Part shown: positions 16,563-26,679 of the stretch, piece by piece | How positions within the stretch are numbered: the stretch's first letter is position 1 | Layout of the letters: each line of letters starts with the position of its first letter | Source: Collimonas sp. OK307 | Lineage (GTDB): Bacteria > Pseudomonadota > Gammaproteobacteria > Burkholderiales > Burkholderiaceae_D | Assembly: GCF_900113705.1 (NCBI RefSeq) | Contig: NZ_FOQI01000014.1 | Location: forward strand, 62,001-126,000 | Reading direction: 5' to 3' | Length of the DNA: 64,000 nucleotides | The notes under the pieces: model-generated | The model's database searches: none | Seen by the model: only the letters and a program-made list of their open reading frames with translations | What the model was told of the DNA's origin: nothing | Translations under genes and position numbers: made by a program

Positions 16563-17903
16563 ATGGTAACGACTAACCGGTTGGCCTGGCTGAAAAGCGG
16601 TCTGCTCTGGCGGACCTTTTTCATGCTCGCCTTTTTGATCACGGTCAGCATGGTGACGTGGGTCGCCAGCTTCAGGATCGTTGAACGGGGGCCTCGCGCG
16701 CAACAGATCGCAGCGCAAATCATCTCCATCGTCACCATCACCCGGGCCGCCCTCACCCATTCCGCACCGGACTTGCGCAGCGAGCTATTGTTCGACCTGG
16801 CCAGCAATGAAGGCATCCGGATCTACCCGCTGGAAGACACCGACAAAATCGATCCGCCCCCCGATAACGCACTGATGCCTGACCTCGAAAGAGAAGTCCG
16901 GGCGCGCCTTGGCAACCAAACCCGGTTTTCATCCAAGGTCAATGATATCGATGGCTTCTGGATCAGCTTCAAGATCGATAGCGACGAATACTGGCTGATG
17001 CTCGACAGCGAGCGACTTGACCGCACTTCCGGCATTCAATGGTTGCAATGGGCCAGCGTTGCATTGGTGCTGTCGCTGTTGGGGGCGATGTTTATTTCTA
17101 CCCTGATTAACCAGCCCCTGTCGCGCCTTACCGCAGCTACACGCGCGGTGGCCAAAGGCATACGGCCCGAACCGCTGCCCGAAACCGGGCCGACCGAAAT
17201 TGAAGAAGCCAATCGCAGCTTTAACCAGATGGTCAATGATTTGCAACGTATCGAATCGGATCGCGCGATCATCCTGGCCGGCATTTCGCACGATTTGCGC
17301 ACACCGCTGGCGCGTATGCTGCTGGAAGTGGAAATGGCAAACCTGTCCGATGACGCGCGCACCGGCATGCAATCCGACCTGGCGCAGATGGACGGCATCA
17401 TTGGCCAGTTTCTGAACTATGCGAAGCCGACGGATACCAGCAGTTTCGAGAGAATCAACCTCAGCGAGCTGATCGATAACGTGGCGCAAACGGCTACACG
17501 CCAGACCGATGTCCGGATTCAATCCAGCATCACGCCTAATGTCTATGTCTTCGGCAACGAAACCGAACTCAGGCGCGTATTTGAAAATCTGCTGGAAAAC
17601 TCACGCCGCTACGGAAAAAAAGACGGCGACGACTACGTCGAGATCGACATCGGCTGCCATATCCGCCAGGACAAAGTCATCGTGAATATTGCCGATCACG
17701 GCGCTGGCGTGCCGGACAGCGAGATCGACCGCCTGTTGCGGCCGTTCACGCGACTCGATGTCGCGCGAGGACAAGCCAACGGTTCAGGCCTGGGCTTGGC
17801 GATCGTCAGCCGGATTGTCAAGCAGCACGGCGGCAAATTGCGTGTCAGCAACCGCGAAGGCGGCGGCCTGGCTACCCAGATCGAACTGCAGTTGAAAACC
17901 TAG
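16563..17903 (+). CDS. envZ: EnvZ-type sensor histidine kinase
   Basis: A 446-residue inner-membrane kinase. First membrane helix about residues 17-38, periplasmic region about 40-160, second helix about 163-184, HAMP about 185-235. The dimerisation/phospho-acceptor box is GISHDLRTPLARM with His243. Catalytic boxes: N box ENLLENSRRYG, G1 IADHGAGVP, G2 GSGLGLAIV. It has the compact EnvZ architecture with no PAS domain. It lies 51 bp downstream of ompR in the same operon. Confidence 0.93.
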   Translation: MVTTNRLAWLKSGLLWRTFFMLAFLITVSMVTWVASFRIVERGPRAQQIAAQIISIVTITRAALTHSAPDLRSELLFDLASNEGIRIYPLEDTDKIDPPPDNALMPDLEREVRARLGNQTRFSSKVNDIDGFWISFKIDSDEYWLMLDSERLDRTSGIQWLQWASVALVLSLLGAMFISTLINQPLSRLTAATRAVAKGIRPEPLPETGPTEIEEANRSFNQMVNDLQRIESDRAIILAGISHDLRTPLARMLLEVEMANLSDDARTGMQSDLAQMDGIIGQFLNYAKPTDTSSFERINLSELIDNVAQTATRQTDVRIQSSITPNVYVFGNETELRRVFENLLENSRRYGKKDGDDYVEIDIGCHIRQDKVIVNIADHGAGVPDSEIDRLLRPFTRLDVARGQANGSGLGLAIVSRIVKQHGGKLRVSNREGGGLATQIELQLKT

Positions 17904-17913
17904 ACCATCTTAA

Positions 17914-18402
17914 TTACAGCGGAAACAGCAAAGCTACCACCTCCGCTGCGATCCCCTCTTCCCGGCCCAGATACCCGAGTTTTTCATTGGTTTTCGCCTT
18001 CACATTGACCTGATTCGCGGCAATCCCGCAATCGGCGGCAATCTGCGCCACCATCAACGGAATATGCGGCGCCATCTTCGGCGCTTGCGCAATGATGGTG
18101 GAATCTATGTTGCCGACAGCGTAACCGGCCGCACCGACCAGCCTGACTGCTTCGCGCAGTAATTTGCGTGAATCGGCGCCGGCAAACTGTGCATCGGTGT
18201 CGGAAAAATGACGGCCGATATCACCCAAGGCTGCGGCGCCAAACAATGCGTCGATAATTGCATGTAGCAGCACGTCGGCGTCGGAATGTCCCAGCAAGCC
18301 TGTTTTATGCGGAATCGTCACACCGCCGATAATCAATGGCCGGCCGGCCTGCAAGGCGTGGCAGTCGTAGCCCTGGCCGATGCGAAATCCGGGGTAGCTC
18401 AT
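17914..18402 (-). CDS. ispF: 2-C-methyl-D-erythritol 2,4-cyclodiphosphate synthase IspF
   Basis: A 162-residue trimeric zinc enzyme of the non-mevalonate isoprenoid pathway that converts CDP-ME 2-phosphate to MEcPP. Zinc ligands are in GQGYDCHAL (Asp, His) and [32 protein letters not shown] near the C-terminus is typical. SD AAAGGAGCACGC-ATG. It lies 31 bp downstream of ispD, the usual pair, and is convergent with envZ. Confidence 0.97.
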   Translation of the reverse strand: MSYPGFRIGQGYDCHALQAGRPLIIGGVTIPHKTGLLGHSDADVLLHAIIDALFGAAALGDIGRHFSDTDAQFAGADSRKLLREAVRLVGAAGYAVGNIDSTIIAQAPKMAPHIPLMVAQIAADCGIAANQVNVKAKTNEKLGYLGREEGIAAEVVALLFPL

Positions 18403-18433
18403 GCGTGCTCCTTTGAATACGACGTAATTGATT

Positions 18434-19132
18434 TCACGATTTTTCCTTTAAAAACATCTCTGCCAATGCAACATCGTGCGGCAGCGTCACTTTGAAATTA
18501 CGCGGGCTGCCTTCAACCAGGCGCGGCTGCAGGCCCAGCAATTCAACCGCACCAGCCTCATCGGTGACTGCTTCGGCCAACGTCAATGCCCGCAAAAGCA
18601 GGCTATAGCGAAACATTTGCGGCGTCTGGGCGGCCCACAATGCGGTGCGCTCCACGGTTTGCTCCACGCGTGCGTTCCGATCGCTGCGCTTCAGGGTGTC
18701 AACCACCGGCAGCGCCAGCAGACCGCCTACCGGATCATCTTGCAGCGTCTCTATCAAATGCTCGATCAAGCCGGCAGTCAAGCCGGGCCGGGCAGCATCA
18801 TGCACCAGCATCCAGTCGTCATCGCCAACCAGTGGCCGAATCGCCTGCAAACCGTTCAATACCGATTCCCGACGGCTGGGGCCGCCATCAAACAGTACGC
18901 TGACCCGTCCCTGCAAATGCGGCGCGGCAGCCATCAGTTCACCTATATAGCCGTCATCGGCACTGACCACCACAAAAACATGGCTGATCACGCTAGCCGC
19001 GGCAAAGGTCGTCAAGACATGCGCCAGCATCGGCTGGCCAGCCAGCGGCATATACTGTTTGGGGACGTCCGCGCCAAGACGGGCGCCGATGCCGGCAGCA
19101 GGAATCAGGGCAAAATAGCGTGAAGGATTCAT
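18434..19132 (-). CDS. ispD: 2-C-methyl-D-erythritol 4-phosphate cytidylyltransferase IspD
   Basis: A 232-residue cytidylyltransferase, the third step of the MEP pathway. The nucleotide-binding loop is [20 protein letters not shown]. Further motifs are [10 protein letters not shown] and the C-terminal [24 protein letters not shown] 19132 ([14 protein letters not shown]) was chosen by family length. It forms an operon with ispF. The 268-bp gap to mfd (19133-19400) is a divergent promoter region with no further gene seen. Confidence 0.96.
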   Translation of the reverse strand: MNPSRYFALIPAAGIGARLGADVPKQYMPLAGQPMLAHVLTTFAAASVISHVFVVVSADDGYIGELMAAAPHLQGRVSVLFDGGPSRRESVLNGLQAIRPLVGDDDWMLVHDAARPGLTAGLIEHLIETLQDDPVGGLLALPVVDTLKRSDRNARVEQTVERTALWAAQTPQMFRYSLLLRALTLAEAVTDEAGAVELLGLQPRLVEGSPRNFKVTLPHDVALAEMFLKEKS

Positions 19133-19400
19133 GCGCAATGGACTCGCTGGTAATTCTGAGAAAATGTCATGAATGCATGGCAAAAATGAGGGTAAAAAAA
19201 TGGTTGCATGCTAGCGACACCATGTCCTGAGCCGTAAGAATCGGCATTTATGCCCGTGGTTTATAATGCAGCTCTGAATTTTAACTGTCAAATCAGGCGT
19301 ATTGCGGCTTTTTTTGACCATATCCGTGCTCGCACGATCGTTTGTGCCGCTGTATGTCACGCTGTATGCCAAGATTTATGCCACACTTTCACAGGCCCTA

Positions 19401-22400
19401 ATGTCCTTTGATCTAGAAAAATTGCTGCCTAAACCGGCTGCCCGTTTCGTGCTGCCGGCTTTGCACGGCTCAGCCGATGCCTACGCATTGGCGCAAGCTG
19501 CGCTGGCGCTCAAGTCGCAACAACGGATGCTGGTGGTAGTAGTGGCCGACGCCACCGATGGGCAGCGGCTGCGTACGGAAATCCCCTGGTTTCAAACCAC
19601 TGGCGACGAGTCCAACGGCCTGCGCTGCCATTTGCTGCCGGACTGGGAAACCCTGCCCTACGATGCCTTCTCGCCGCACCAGGACCTGGTATCGGAACGG
19701 CTGGCGACCTTGTATGAGGTCCAGAGCGGCCAATGCGACGTGCTGCTGGTGCCTGCCACCACTGCCTTGGTCAGAATGGCGCCACCGTCCTTCCTGGCGG
19801 GTTACACCTTCTTTTTCAAACAAGGCGAGACGCTGGATGAAGCGCGCCTGAAATCACAACTGACGCTGGCGGGTTATAGCCACGTCAACCAGGTCATGTC
19901 GCCCGGCGAATATTCGGTGCGCGGCGGCTTGATCGATATTTTCCCGATGGGCTCGGTGTTACCGTACCGGCTCGATTTGTTCGGCGACGCCATCGAAACC
20001 ATACGCACCTTCGACGCCGATACCCAGCGCTCGCTGTATCCGGTCAAGGAAGTACGGCTATTGCCGGGCCGCGAATTCCCGATGGACGAGGCGGCACGCT
20101 CGGCGTTCCGTAGCCGCTGGCGGGAAGTATTCGAAGGCGACCCGTCGCGTTCGGCGATATACAAGGACATCGGCAACGGCATCGCCTCCGCTGGTATCGA
20201 ATATTACCTGCCGCTGTTTTTTGAAGACACGGCGACCTTGTTCGACTATCTGCCGGCCGACGCGACGTTTGCCCTGGTCGGCGATATCGACGGCGCCATC
20301 CAACGCTTCTGGAACGATACCCAGTCGCGCTACAAATTCCTGAAATCGGATCGCGAGCGCCCTTTGCTGGCGCCGGAAGCCTTGTTCCTGACCGGTGAGA
20401 ACTTCTTCAGCCTGGCCAAGCCGTATGGCCGCTGGGTGATTCAGCAGAGCGATGCGGCCTCCGAACTATCTGCGCCGATTCCAAATATCGCGGTTAACCG
20501 CCGTATCGACGATCCGTTGACCAATCTGCGCGCCTATCTGCTGCAAAGCGACCGCCGCGTGATGATCTGCGCCGAATCGAATGGCCGCCGCGAAACCTTG
20601 CAGCAGTATTTCAACGAATACGATTTGCCGTTGGCGCTGTGCGACGGTTACGCCGATTTCGCCACTTCCACCAAAAAACTGATGCTAGGCGTGGCGCCCT
20701 TGCACGGCGGCTTTGAGCTGCCGCAGTGCATCTTCATCACGGAAACCGAACTGTACGCCGGCTCCGGCCGCCGCATCGGCAAGAAGAAGCAGGAAGGCGC
20801 GACCCAGGTCGAATCGATGGTGCGCGACCTGTCCGAGCTCAAGATCGGCGATCCGGTGGTGCATATCAACCACGGCATCGGCCGCTACATGGGCTTGCTT
20901 AGCATGGACCTGGGCGAAGGCGAGACCGAATTCCTGCATCTGGAATACGCCAAGGACACCAAGTTATACGTGCCGGTATCGCAACTGCATGTGATTTCGC
21001 GTTATTCCGGCGCCTCCCCCGAAGATGCGCCGCTACATGCGCTCGGTTCCGGGCAATGGGAAAAAGCCAAGCGCAAGGCTGCGCAACAGGTGCGCGACAC
21101 CGCTGCGGAATTATTGAATCTATATGCGCGGCGCGCTTTACGCCAAGGTCATGCATTCGAATACTCCGCCCACGACTATGAGGCATTCTCTGAAAGTTTC
21201 GGCTTTGAAGAAACGGTCGATCAGGCCGCTGCGATCAATGCAGTGATCCAGGATATGACCAGCGGCAAACCGATGGACCGGCTGATTTGCGGCGATGTCG
21301 GCTTCGGCAAGACCGAGGTCGCGTTGCGCGCGGCGTTTGTCGCCGTGCTTGGCGGCAAACAGGTCGCGATCCTGGCGCCGACTACCTTGCTGGCGGAACA
21401 GCACGCGCAAACCTTCGCCGACCGCTTTGCCGACTGGCCGGTAAAAATCGCCGAACTGTCGCGTTTCCGCTCCGGCAAGGAAGTCACGCAAGCTATCAAG
21501 GGCATGGCCGACGGCACGCTGGATATCGTGATCGGCACCCACAAATTATTATCCGACGACATCAAATTCTCACGTCTGGGGCTGGTGATCATCGATGAAG
21601 AACACCGGTTTGGCGTGCGGCAGAAAGAAGCGCTCAAGGCGTTGCGGGCCGAAGTCGACGTCTTGACGCTGACCGCCACGCCGATCCCGCGTACGCTGGG
21701 CATGGCGCTGGAAGGCTTGCGTGAGTTTTCGATCATCGCCACCGCGCCGCAAAAACGCCTGGCCATCAAGACTTTCGTCCGCAGCGAAGGCGAATCGACC
21801 ATCCGTGAAGCCTGCTTGCGCGAATTGAAGCGCGGCGGCCAGGTCTACTTCCTGCATAACGAAGTCGATACCATCCAGAACCGCAAAGCGATGCTGGAAG
21901 CGCTGTTACCGGAAGCGCGCATAGCCATCGCCCACGGCCAGATGCACGAACGCGACCTGGAAAAAGTGATGCGCGACTTCGTTGCCCAGCGCTTTAACAT
22001 CCTGCTGTGCACCACCATTATCGAAACCGGTATCGACGTTCCAACTGCCAACACCATCATCATGCATCGCGCCGACAAGTTCGGCCTGGCCCAGCTGCAT
22101 CAGTTGCGCGGCCGGGTTGGCCGCTCGCACCACCAGGCTTATGCTTACCTGCTGGTGCATGACGTCCAAGGCTTGACCAAACTGGCGCAGCGCCGGCTGG
22201 ATGCGATCCAGCAAATGGAAGAGCTGGGCAGCGGCTTCTACCTGGCCATGCACGACCTGGAAATCCGTGGCGCCGGTGAGGTGCTTGGCGAAAACCAGTC
22301 CGGCGAAATGCAAGAGATCGGCTTCCAGCTGTATTCCGACATGCTCAACGAAGCCGTGCGCTCATTGAAGAACGGCAAGGAACCGGATCTGGCGGCGCCG

Positions 22401-22841
22401 CTGTCGACCACCACCGAAATCAATTTGCACGTGCCGGCCTTGCTGCCCGCAGACTATTGCGGCGACGTGCACGAACGGTTATCGATCTACAAGCGACTGG
22501 CCAATTGCAACGCGCAAGACAAGATCGACGACCTGCAGGAGGAATTGATCGATCGTTTCGGCAAGTTGCCGGATCCGGCTAAAGCCTTGATCGAAACCCA
22601 TCGCCTGCGGATTGCCGCCAAATCGATAGGCATCGTCAAGATCGACGCCCATACCGACTCCGCCCTGCTGCAGTTCATACCGAATCCGCCGATCGACGCC
22701 ATGCGCATCATCGAACTGATTCAAAAAAACCGCCATATCAAGCTCAACGGCCAGGACAAGTTGCGGATAACCGTCAACATGCCCGACCTGGCGGCGCGCC
22801 TGACGCAGGTCAAGGCCACCATCAAGGCTCTGGCGGGATAG
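19401..22841 (+). CDS. mfd: Transcription-repair coupling factor Mfd
   Basis: A 1146-residue ATP-dependent translocase that pushes stalled RNA polymerase off lesions and recruits UvrA. The N-terminal UvrB-homology part is about residues 10-350. The RNA-polymerase-interacting domain begins near 470 (LKIGDPVVHINHGIGRYMGL). RecG-like motor: Walker A GDVGFGKTEVALRA near 630, IIDEEHRFGVRQKE, LTATPIPRTLGMAL, TRG motif region QLRGRVGRSHHQAYAYLL. The C-terminal TRCF domain follows. ATG 19401 (MSFDLEKLLPKP) was chosen over a 33-residue upstream extension. Confidence 0.97.
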   Translation: MSFDLEKLLPKPAARFVLPALHGSADAYALAQAALALKSQQRMLVVVVADATDGQRLRTEIPWFQTTGDESNGLRCHLLPDWETLPYDAFSPHQDLVSERLATLYEVQSGQCDVLLVPATTALVRMAPPSFLAGYTFFFKQGETLDEARLKSQLTLAGYSHVNQVMSPGEYSVRGGLIDIFPMGSVLPYRLDLFGDAIETIRTFDADTQRSLYPVKEVRLLPGREFPMDEAARSAFRSRWREVFEGDPSRSAIYKDIGNGIASAGIEYYLPLFFEDTATLFDYLPADATFALVGDIDGAIQRFWNDTQSRYKFLKSDRERPLLAPEALFLTGENFFSLAKPYGRWVIQQSDAASELSAPIPNIAVNRRIDDPLTNLRAYLLQSDRRVMICAESNGRRETLQQYFNEYDLPLALCDGYADFATSTKKLMLGVAPLHGGFELPQCIFITETELYAGSGRRIGKKKQEGATQVESMVRDLSELKIGDPVVHINHGIGRYMGLLSMDLGEGETEFLHLEYAKDTKLYVPVSQLHVISRYSGASPEDAPLHALGSGQWEKAKRKAAQQVRDTAAELLNLYARRALRQGHAFEYSAHDYEAFSESFGFEETVDQAAAINAVIQDMTSGKPMDRLICGDVGFGKTEVALRAAFVAVLGGKQVAILAPTTLLAEQHAQTFADRFADWPVKIAELSRFRSGKEVTQAIKGMADGTLDIVIGTHKLLSDDIKFSRLGLVIIDEEHRFGVRQKEALKALRAEVDVLTLTATPIPRTLGMALEGLREFSIIATAPQKRLAIKTFVRSEGESTIREACLRELKRGGQVYFLHNEVDTIQNRKAMLEALLPEARIAIAHGQMHERDLEKVMRDFVAQRFNILLCTTIIETGIDVPTANTIIMHRADKFGLAQLHQLRGRVGRSHHQAYAYLLVHDVQGLTKLAQRRLDAIQQMEELGSGFYLAMHDLEIRGAGEVLGENQSGEMQEIGFQLYSDMLNEAVRSLKNGKEPDLAAPLSTTTEINLHVPALLPADYCGDVHERLSIYKRLANCNAQDKIDDLQEELIDRFGKLPDPAKALIETHRLRIAAKSIGIVKIDAHTDSALLQFIPNPPIDAMRIIELIQKNRHIKLNGQDKLRITVNMPDLAARLTQVKATIKALAG

Positions 22842-22886
22842 CATCGTTATTCAATTATTTAAATTTTCATAAAGCCATACAGACAC

Positions 22887-23735
22887 ATGAACCTCATCTT
22901 GCAAAGCCTGAGCGCAGAACGCAACGCCATTGACCGTATCGCCAGCCTGGCTGACGTTACCGCCACAGATATAAGCAGCGCCGGCCGCAATGCGTGGCGT
23001 TGCGACGACGTCGCGTATTCTGAAAGCCTCAAGGCGCTGATTGACACTGCCTGCTACGGCGTCGGGATCGACTGCGCATGGCTGCCATCAGCGCCCAAAC
23101 TGGGCGATTTCAAATTGCTGGCAATGGACATGGATTCGACCTTGATCACTATCGAATGCATCGATGAAATCGCCGACATGCAAGGTTTGAAGCCGCAAGT
23201 CTCGGCAATTACCGAAGCGGCGATGCGTGGCGAAATCGAGTTCAACGAAAGTCTGACCCGGCGCGTGGCCTTGCTCAAAGGTCTGGATGCTGCGGCGTTG
23301 CAAAGGGTGTTTGACGAACGGCTGCAACTATCGCCCGGAGCGGAAAACATGCTGGCCGCAGTCAAGGCTGCCGGCATCAAGACCTTGCTGGTTTCCGGCG
23401 GCTTCACCTTCTTTACCGATCGCATGAAAGCCGCCCTGGGGCTCGATTACGCCCATTCCAACGTACTTGAAATTGTGGACGGCAAACTGACTGGTAAAGT
23501 AGTCGGCGGCATCGTCAACGCCGAGGAAAAGAAACTGACTATCGAGCGCGTCTGTGCCGAGCTGAACATCGCCCCAAGCCAGGCCATCGTCATGGGCGAC
23601 GGCGCCAACGACCTGAACATGATGAAGATTGCCGGCCTGTCGGTGGCCTTCCGCGCCAAGCCCGTGGTGCGGGCGCAAGCCAGCGTGGCCTTGAATTTTG
23701 TCGGTTTGGATGGCATCTTGCCTATATTGGCGTGA
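22887..23735 (+). CDS. serB: Phosphoserine phosphatase SerB
   Basis: A 282-residue HAD-superfamily phosphatase, the last step of serine synthesis. Motif I DMDSTLI with nucleophile Asp81 and acid Asp83; motif II VSGGFTFF; motif III/IV VMGDGANDLNMMKIAG. The N-terminal ~70 residues form a small regulatory domain, as in E. coli SerB but shorter. It lies 45 bp downstream of mfd. Confidence 0.95.
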   Translation: MNLILQSLSAERNAIDRIASLADVTATDISSAGRNAWRCDDVAYSESLKALIDTACYGVGIDCAWLPSAPKLGDFKLLAMDMDSTLITIECIDEIADMQGLKPQVSAITEAAMRGEIEFNESLTRRVALLKGLDAAALQRVFDERLQLSPGAENMLAAVKAAGIKTLLVSGGFTFFTDRMKAALGLDYAHSNVLEIVDGKLTGKVVGGIVNAEEKKLTIERVCAELNIAPSQAIVMGDGANDLNMMKIAGLSVAFRAKPVVRAQASVALNFVGLDGILPILA

Positions 23736-23805
23736 TTCCGTTGAATTTCGATTGAAATTCCGTTGAAAGAAGCGCCACTTCCTTAACAAAATCCAAAGGA
23801 TAGTC

Positions 23806-24168
23806 ATGGCACAAGAATTGGTTTTCGATAGCAAATTGCATTCCGAGAAGAATCTTGCCTGGTGGCTTTATCTTTTTCATGCCGCCAGCCTGGTGCTTTC
23901 CCTCGGGGCGTTTTCCTGGATCCCCCTGATCATCAACTATGTCAAACGCTCGGATGCGGCGGACACTTTTGTGTATAGCCATCACAATTGGCAAATTCGT
24001 TCGTTCTGGTGGTATCTATTGTGGATGTTCGTCGGCGGCGCTCTGTTCCTGACAGTAGTTGGCATTCCGCTGGCTTTCGCCGCGTGGGGTATTGCCTGGC
24101 TGTGGAAAGCCTATCGCCTGATCAAGGGCCTGGTTGATTTGAATGACAATAAGGCGATGCCGGCTTGA
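23806..24168 (+). CDS. Small membrane protein, DUF4870-like
   Basis: A 120-residue protein with three hydrophobic stretches (WWLYLFHAASLVLSLGAFSW, WYLLWMFVGGALFLTVVGIP, AFAAWGIAWLWKAYRLIKG). The pattern HAASLVLSLGAFSWIPLIINYVKR...HHNWQIRSFWW is that of DUF4870/Tic20-like proteins of unknown role. SD AAAGGATAGTC-ATG. Its stop overlaps the start of the next gene. Confidence 0.8.
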   Translation: MAQELVFDSKLHSEKNLAWWLYLFHAASLVLSLGAFSWIPLIINYVKRSDAADTFVYSHHNWQIRSFWWYLLWMFVGGALFLTVVGIPLAFAAWGIAWLWKAYRLIKGLVDLNDNKAMPA

Positions 24169-24686
24169 GTTCGGTTGTCAGAATCATGTCTGGGAATGAC
24201 ATCCCAGCCGTGATGCGCATCCAGGCGGAATGTTATCCATCGCTTATGCAAGAGTCTGAAGCGGTATTCCGCGCCCGCCGCGACCTGACACCGGCCACTT
24301 GCTGGGTCTGGTCGCAGCAGGGACAAGACCCGGCGGCATATTTGTTCAGTTATCCGTCAAACAAAAATGTCATCACGGCGCTGGACCACCCTTTCAAGAT
24401 TGCTGCAACGCCGGATTGCCTGTACTTGCATGACCTGGCCGTAGCGCCGGACGCTCGGGGCCGGCAGGCGGGTAACGCTTTAGTGGCGGCTGCGCTGAAA
24501 TATGCGCGCGGATCCGACATGCGCTGGAGCGCACTGGTATCGGTGCAGCAGTCGCAAATATTTTGGGGTGCGCTGGGCTATGCAGCCGTAGAAGTCGAGC
24601 ACTCGCCCGCCAGGGAAAATCTCGCCAGTTATCAAATATCGGCTAATCAGGCGCGTGCCGTCTATATGTTGCAATGCCTGGGCTAA
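24165..24686 (+). CDS. GNAT family N-acetyltransferase
   Basis: A 173-residue GNAT protein with acetyl-CoA-binding motif LAVAPDARGRQAGNALVAAAL and the C-terminal FWGALGYAAVE. The likely start is TTG 24165, overlapping the TGA of the previous gene (TTGA), which suggests coupling; ATG 24186 is an alternative. The substrate is unknown. The methyltransferase gene starts 3 bp after its stop, so the three small genes form a run. Confidence 0.8.
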   Translation: MSSVVRIMSGNDIPAVMRIQAECYPSLMQESEAVFRARRDLTPATCWVWSQQGQDPAAYLFSYPSNKNVITALDHPFKIAATPDCLYLHDLAVAPDARGRQAGNALVAAALKYARGSDMRWSALVSVQQSQIFWGALGYAAVEVEHSPARENLASYQISANQARAVYMLQCLG

Positions 24687-24689
24687 CAG

Positions 24690-25457
24690 ATGTCAACTTC
24701 CACGCAAGATCAATTCAAATACACCACTATTGCGCACAGCGATCATCGCTACTGCTGCCCTCTTTCGCCCGCTAAAGCCAGCACGCTATTAGCTGCGTTG
24801 CAGCTAACACCCGATGCGTTGGTGCTGGATGCCGGATGCGGTAAAGCCGCACTACTGCGTGATTTGTTGCAATCGGCGCCGGCCTCGGTCCGTGGCGTCG
24901 GCGTCGACATCAATTCACGCTTCCTTGCCGAAGCAGAAAATGCGTGGGCTCGCAGTAATCCAGGCGATGACCGCCTGACTCTTGTCGAAAGCCCGGTGGA
25001 ACAGCATCCATTACCGGCAACCGGTTACGACGCCATTCTTTGCATTGGTTCGAGCCACGTATTCGGCGGCTTTGATCGCTCTCTCGCCACCTGCCGGCAA
25101 TGGCTCAAACCCGGCGGCTTACTTCTGATTGGCGAAGGTTATTGGAAACAATCTCCTTCGGAACAGTACCTCGCCATGCTCGGCGCGACACGCGATGAAC
25201 TCACCAGTCACGAGCTGAACGCGAGCCGCGCGCTGACACATGGCTACAGGCTACTGACATCAACGGTGAGTAGTGGCGATGAATGGGATCAATATGAAGG
25301 CATGTACTGCCAGGCAATGATGCGCCATGTGGCAACCCACCCTGAGGATCCAGATGCTACGGGTTTCAGCGAACGTGCCCAGCGTTGGTACGACAGTTAT
25401 CTGGAATCGGGCAAGGCCACGCTGGGATTTGGCTACTACCTGCTTGAAAAAAACTGA
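24690..25457 (+). CDS. Class I SAM-dependent methyltransferase
   Basis: A 255-residue Rossmann-fold methyltransferase. SAM-binding motif I is VLDAGCGKAALLRDLL, motif II-like GVGVDINSRFLAEAE, and later LKPGGLLLIGEGYW. An aromatic and polar C-terminus follows. The start ATG is 3 bp after the GNAT gene, suggesting co-expression. The substrate is not predictable. It is convergent with metC (26-bp gap). Confidence 0.82.
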   Translation: MSTSTQDQFKYTTIAHSDHRYCCPLSPAKASTLLAALQLTPDALVLDAGCGKAALLRDLLQSAPASVRGVGVDINSRFLAEAENAWARSNPGDDRLTLVESPVEQHPLPATGYDAILCIGSSHVFGGFDRSLATCRQWLKPGGLLLIGEGYWKQSPSEQYLAMLGATRDELTSHELNASRALTHGYRLLTSTVSSGDEWDQYEGMYCQAMMRHVATHPEDPDATGFSERAQRWYDSYLESGKATLGFGYYLLEKN

Positions 25458-25483
25458 AGGGCGCGCAAAACTAAACCCGCCAC

Positions 25484-26647
25484 CTACATGGCCACGAAGG
25501 CTTGCTCGATATCGGCAATCAAATCCTGCGGATCTTCCAGGCCGATATTGAAGCGTACCAGCACGCCCTGATCTTGCCAGTCTTTCCGCATGGTCTGGAT
25601 CCGGTACGGAACACAGAGGCTGTTGGCGCCACCCCAGCTATAACCGATCTTGAATAATTTCAAGCTGTCGACGAAGCGGTCGGTTTGTTCTTCGCTATAA
25701 CGCGCATCGAACAGCACCGAAAACAAACCACCCGCTCCGGTAAAATCACGCTTCCACGTCTCATGACCGGGGCAATCCGCAAAAGCCGGATGCAGCACCT
25801 TGCTGATCTGTGGCTGCTGCTGCAACCAGGCAGCGACTGTACGTGCCGCAGCATCATGCGCTTCAAAGCGCAACTTCATGGTTGGCAGGCCGCGCAACAC
25901 CAGATAGGCATCGTCCATGCCGACGCCGAAACCCAACCGCATGTGTGCAGTCTGCAAGCGTTGATTCAGCGCAGGATCCCTGGAGATCACGGCGCCCATC
26001 AGCACATCCGATCCGCCCGACTGGTACTTGGTCAATGCTTGCATCACGATATCGACACCGAGATCGAACGCGCGTAAGGCCAGGCCGGCAGACCAGGTGT
26101 TGTCGATTGCCACCAGCGCGCCTTTGGCATGCGCAGCGGCACAAATAGCAGGAAGATCCGGTACTTCCATCGATACCGAACCCGGCGCTTCGGTCCAGAT
26201 CAAGCGTGTATTCGGCTGGATCAGATCTGCAATGCCGGCGCCGATCAAAGGATCGTAATAACGGGCTGTAATGCCGAAATCCTTGGCCAGCCAGTTGTTC
26301 AGATCCCGATTCGGGTTATATACGTTGTCTGGCAGCAGCACATCGTCACCGCTCTTCAGCAGGGCCAGGTCAATCATTGCGATCGCCGCCAGGCCACTCG
26401 GTGCGAGCAGGCAATGCTGGCCGCCTTCGATTTCAGCCAGGCGCGCTTCCAATGTGAATGAGGTCGGCGTGCCGTGCAGGCCGTAGGTATAACTGCTCTT
26501 TTCCTGCCAGTCCCGGGCGCGCATCGCAGCGACATTCTTGAACAACACCGTGGAAGCGTGATGAATCGCCACCGGGAAAGCATCAAAACCTGCGGGAGCG
26601 CTATATTCACTGTGCATCAATGCGGTTTGAGGGTTCTTTTTTGCCAT
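25484..26647 (-). CDS. metC: Cystathionine beta-lyase MetC
   Basis: A 387-residue PLP enzyme of the Cys/Met metabolism (gamma family) that cleaves cystathionine to homocysteine. Motifs are YGLHGTPTSFTLEARLAEIEGG, VAIDNTWSAGLALRAFDLGVDIV and the PLP lysine region QALTKYQSGGSDVLMG. The C-terminal VRFNIGLEDPQDLIADIEQAF is typical. ATG 26647 (MAKKNPQTALMHSEY) was chosen. The C-terminal substrate-selectivity region favours MetC over MetB, but this is by eye. Confidence 0.9.
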   Translation of the reverse strand: MAKKNPQTALMHSEYSAPAGFDAFPVAIHHASTVLFKNVAAMRARDWQEKSSYTYGLHGTPTSFTLEARLAEIEGGQHCLLAPSGLAAIAMIDLALLKSGDDVLLPDNVYNPNRDLNNWLAKDFGITARYYDPLIGAGIADLIQPNTRLIWTEAPGSVSMEVPDLPAICAAAHAKGALVAIDNTWSAGLALRAFDLGVDIVMQALTKYQSGGSDVLMGAVISRDPALNQRLQTAHMRLGFGVGMDDAYLVLRGLPTMKLRFEAHDAAARTVAAWLQQQPQISKVLHPAFADCPGHETWKRDFTGAGGLFSVLFDARYSEEQTDRFVDSLKLFKIGYSWGGANSLCVPYRIQTMRKDWQDQGVLVRFNIGLEDPQDLIADIEQAFVAM

Positions 26648-26679
26648 GTTCAATAGTAAGCAAGTTAAACGAGCAGGAT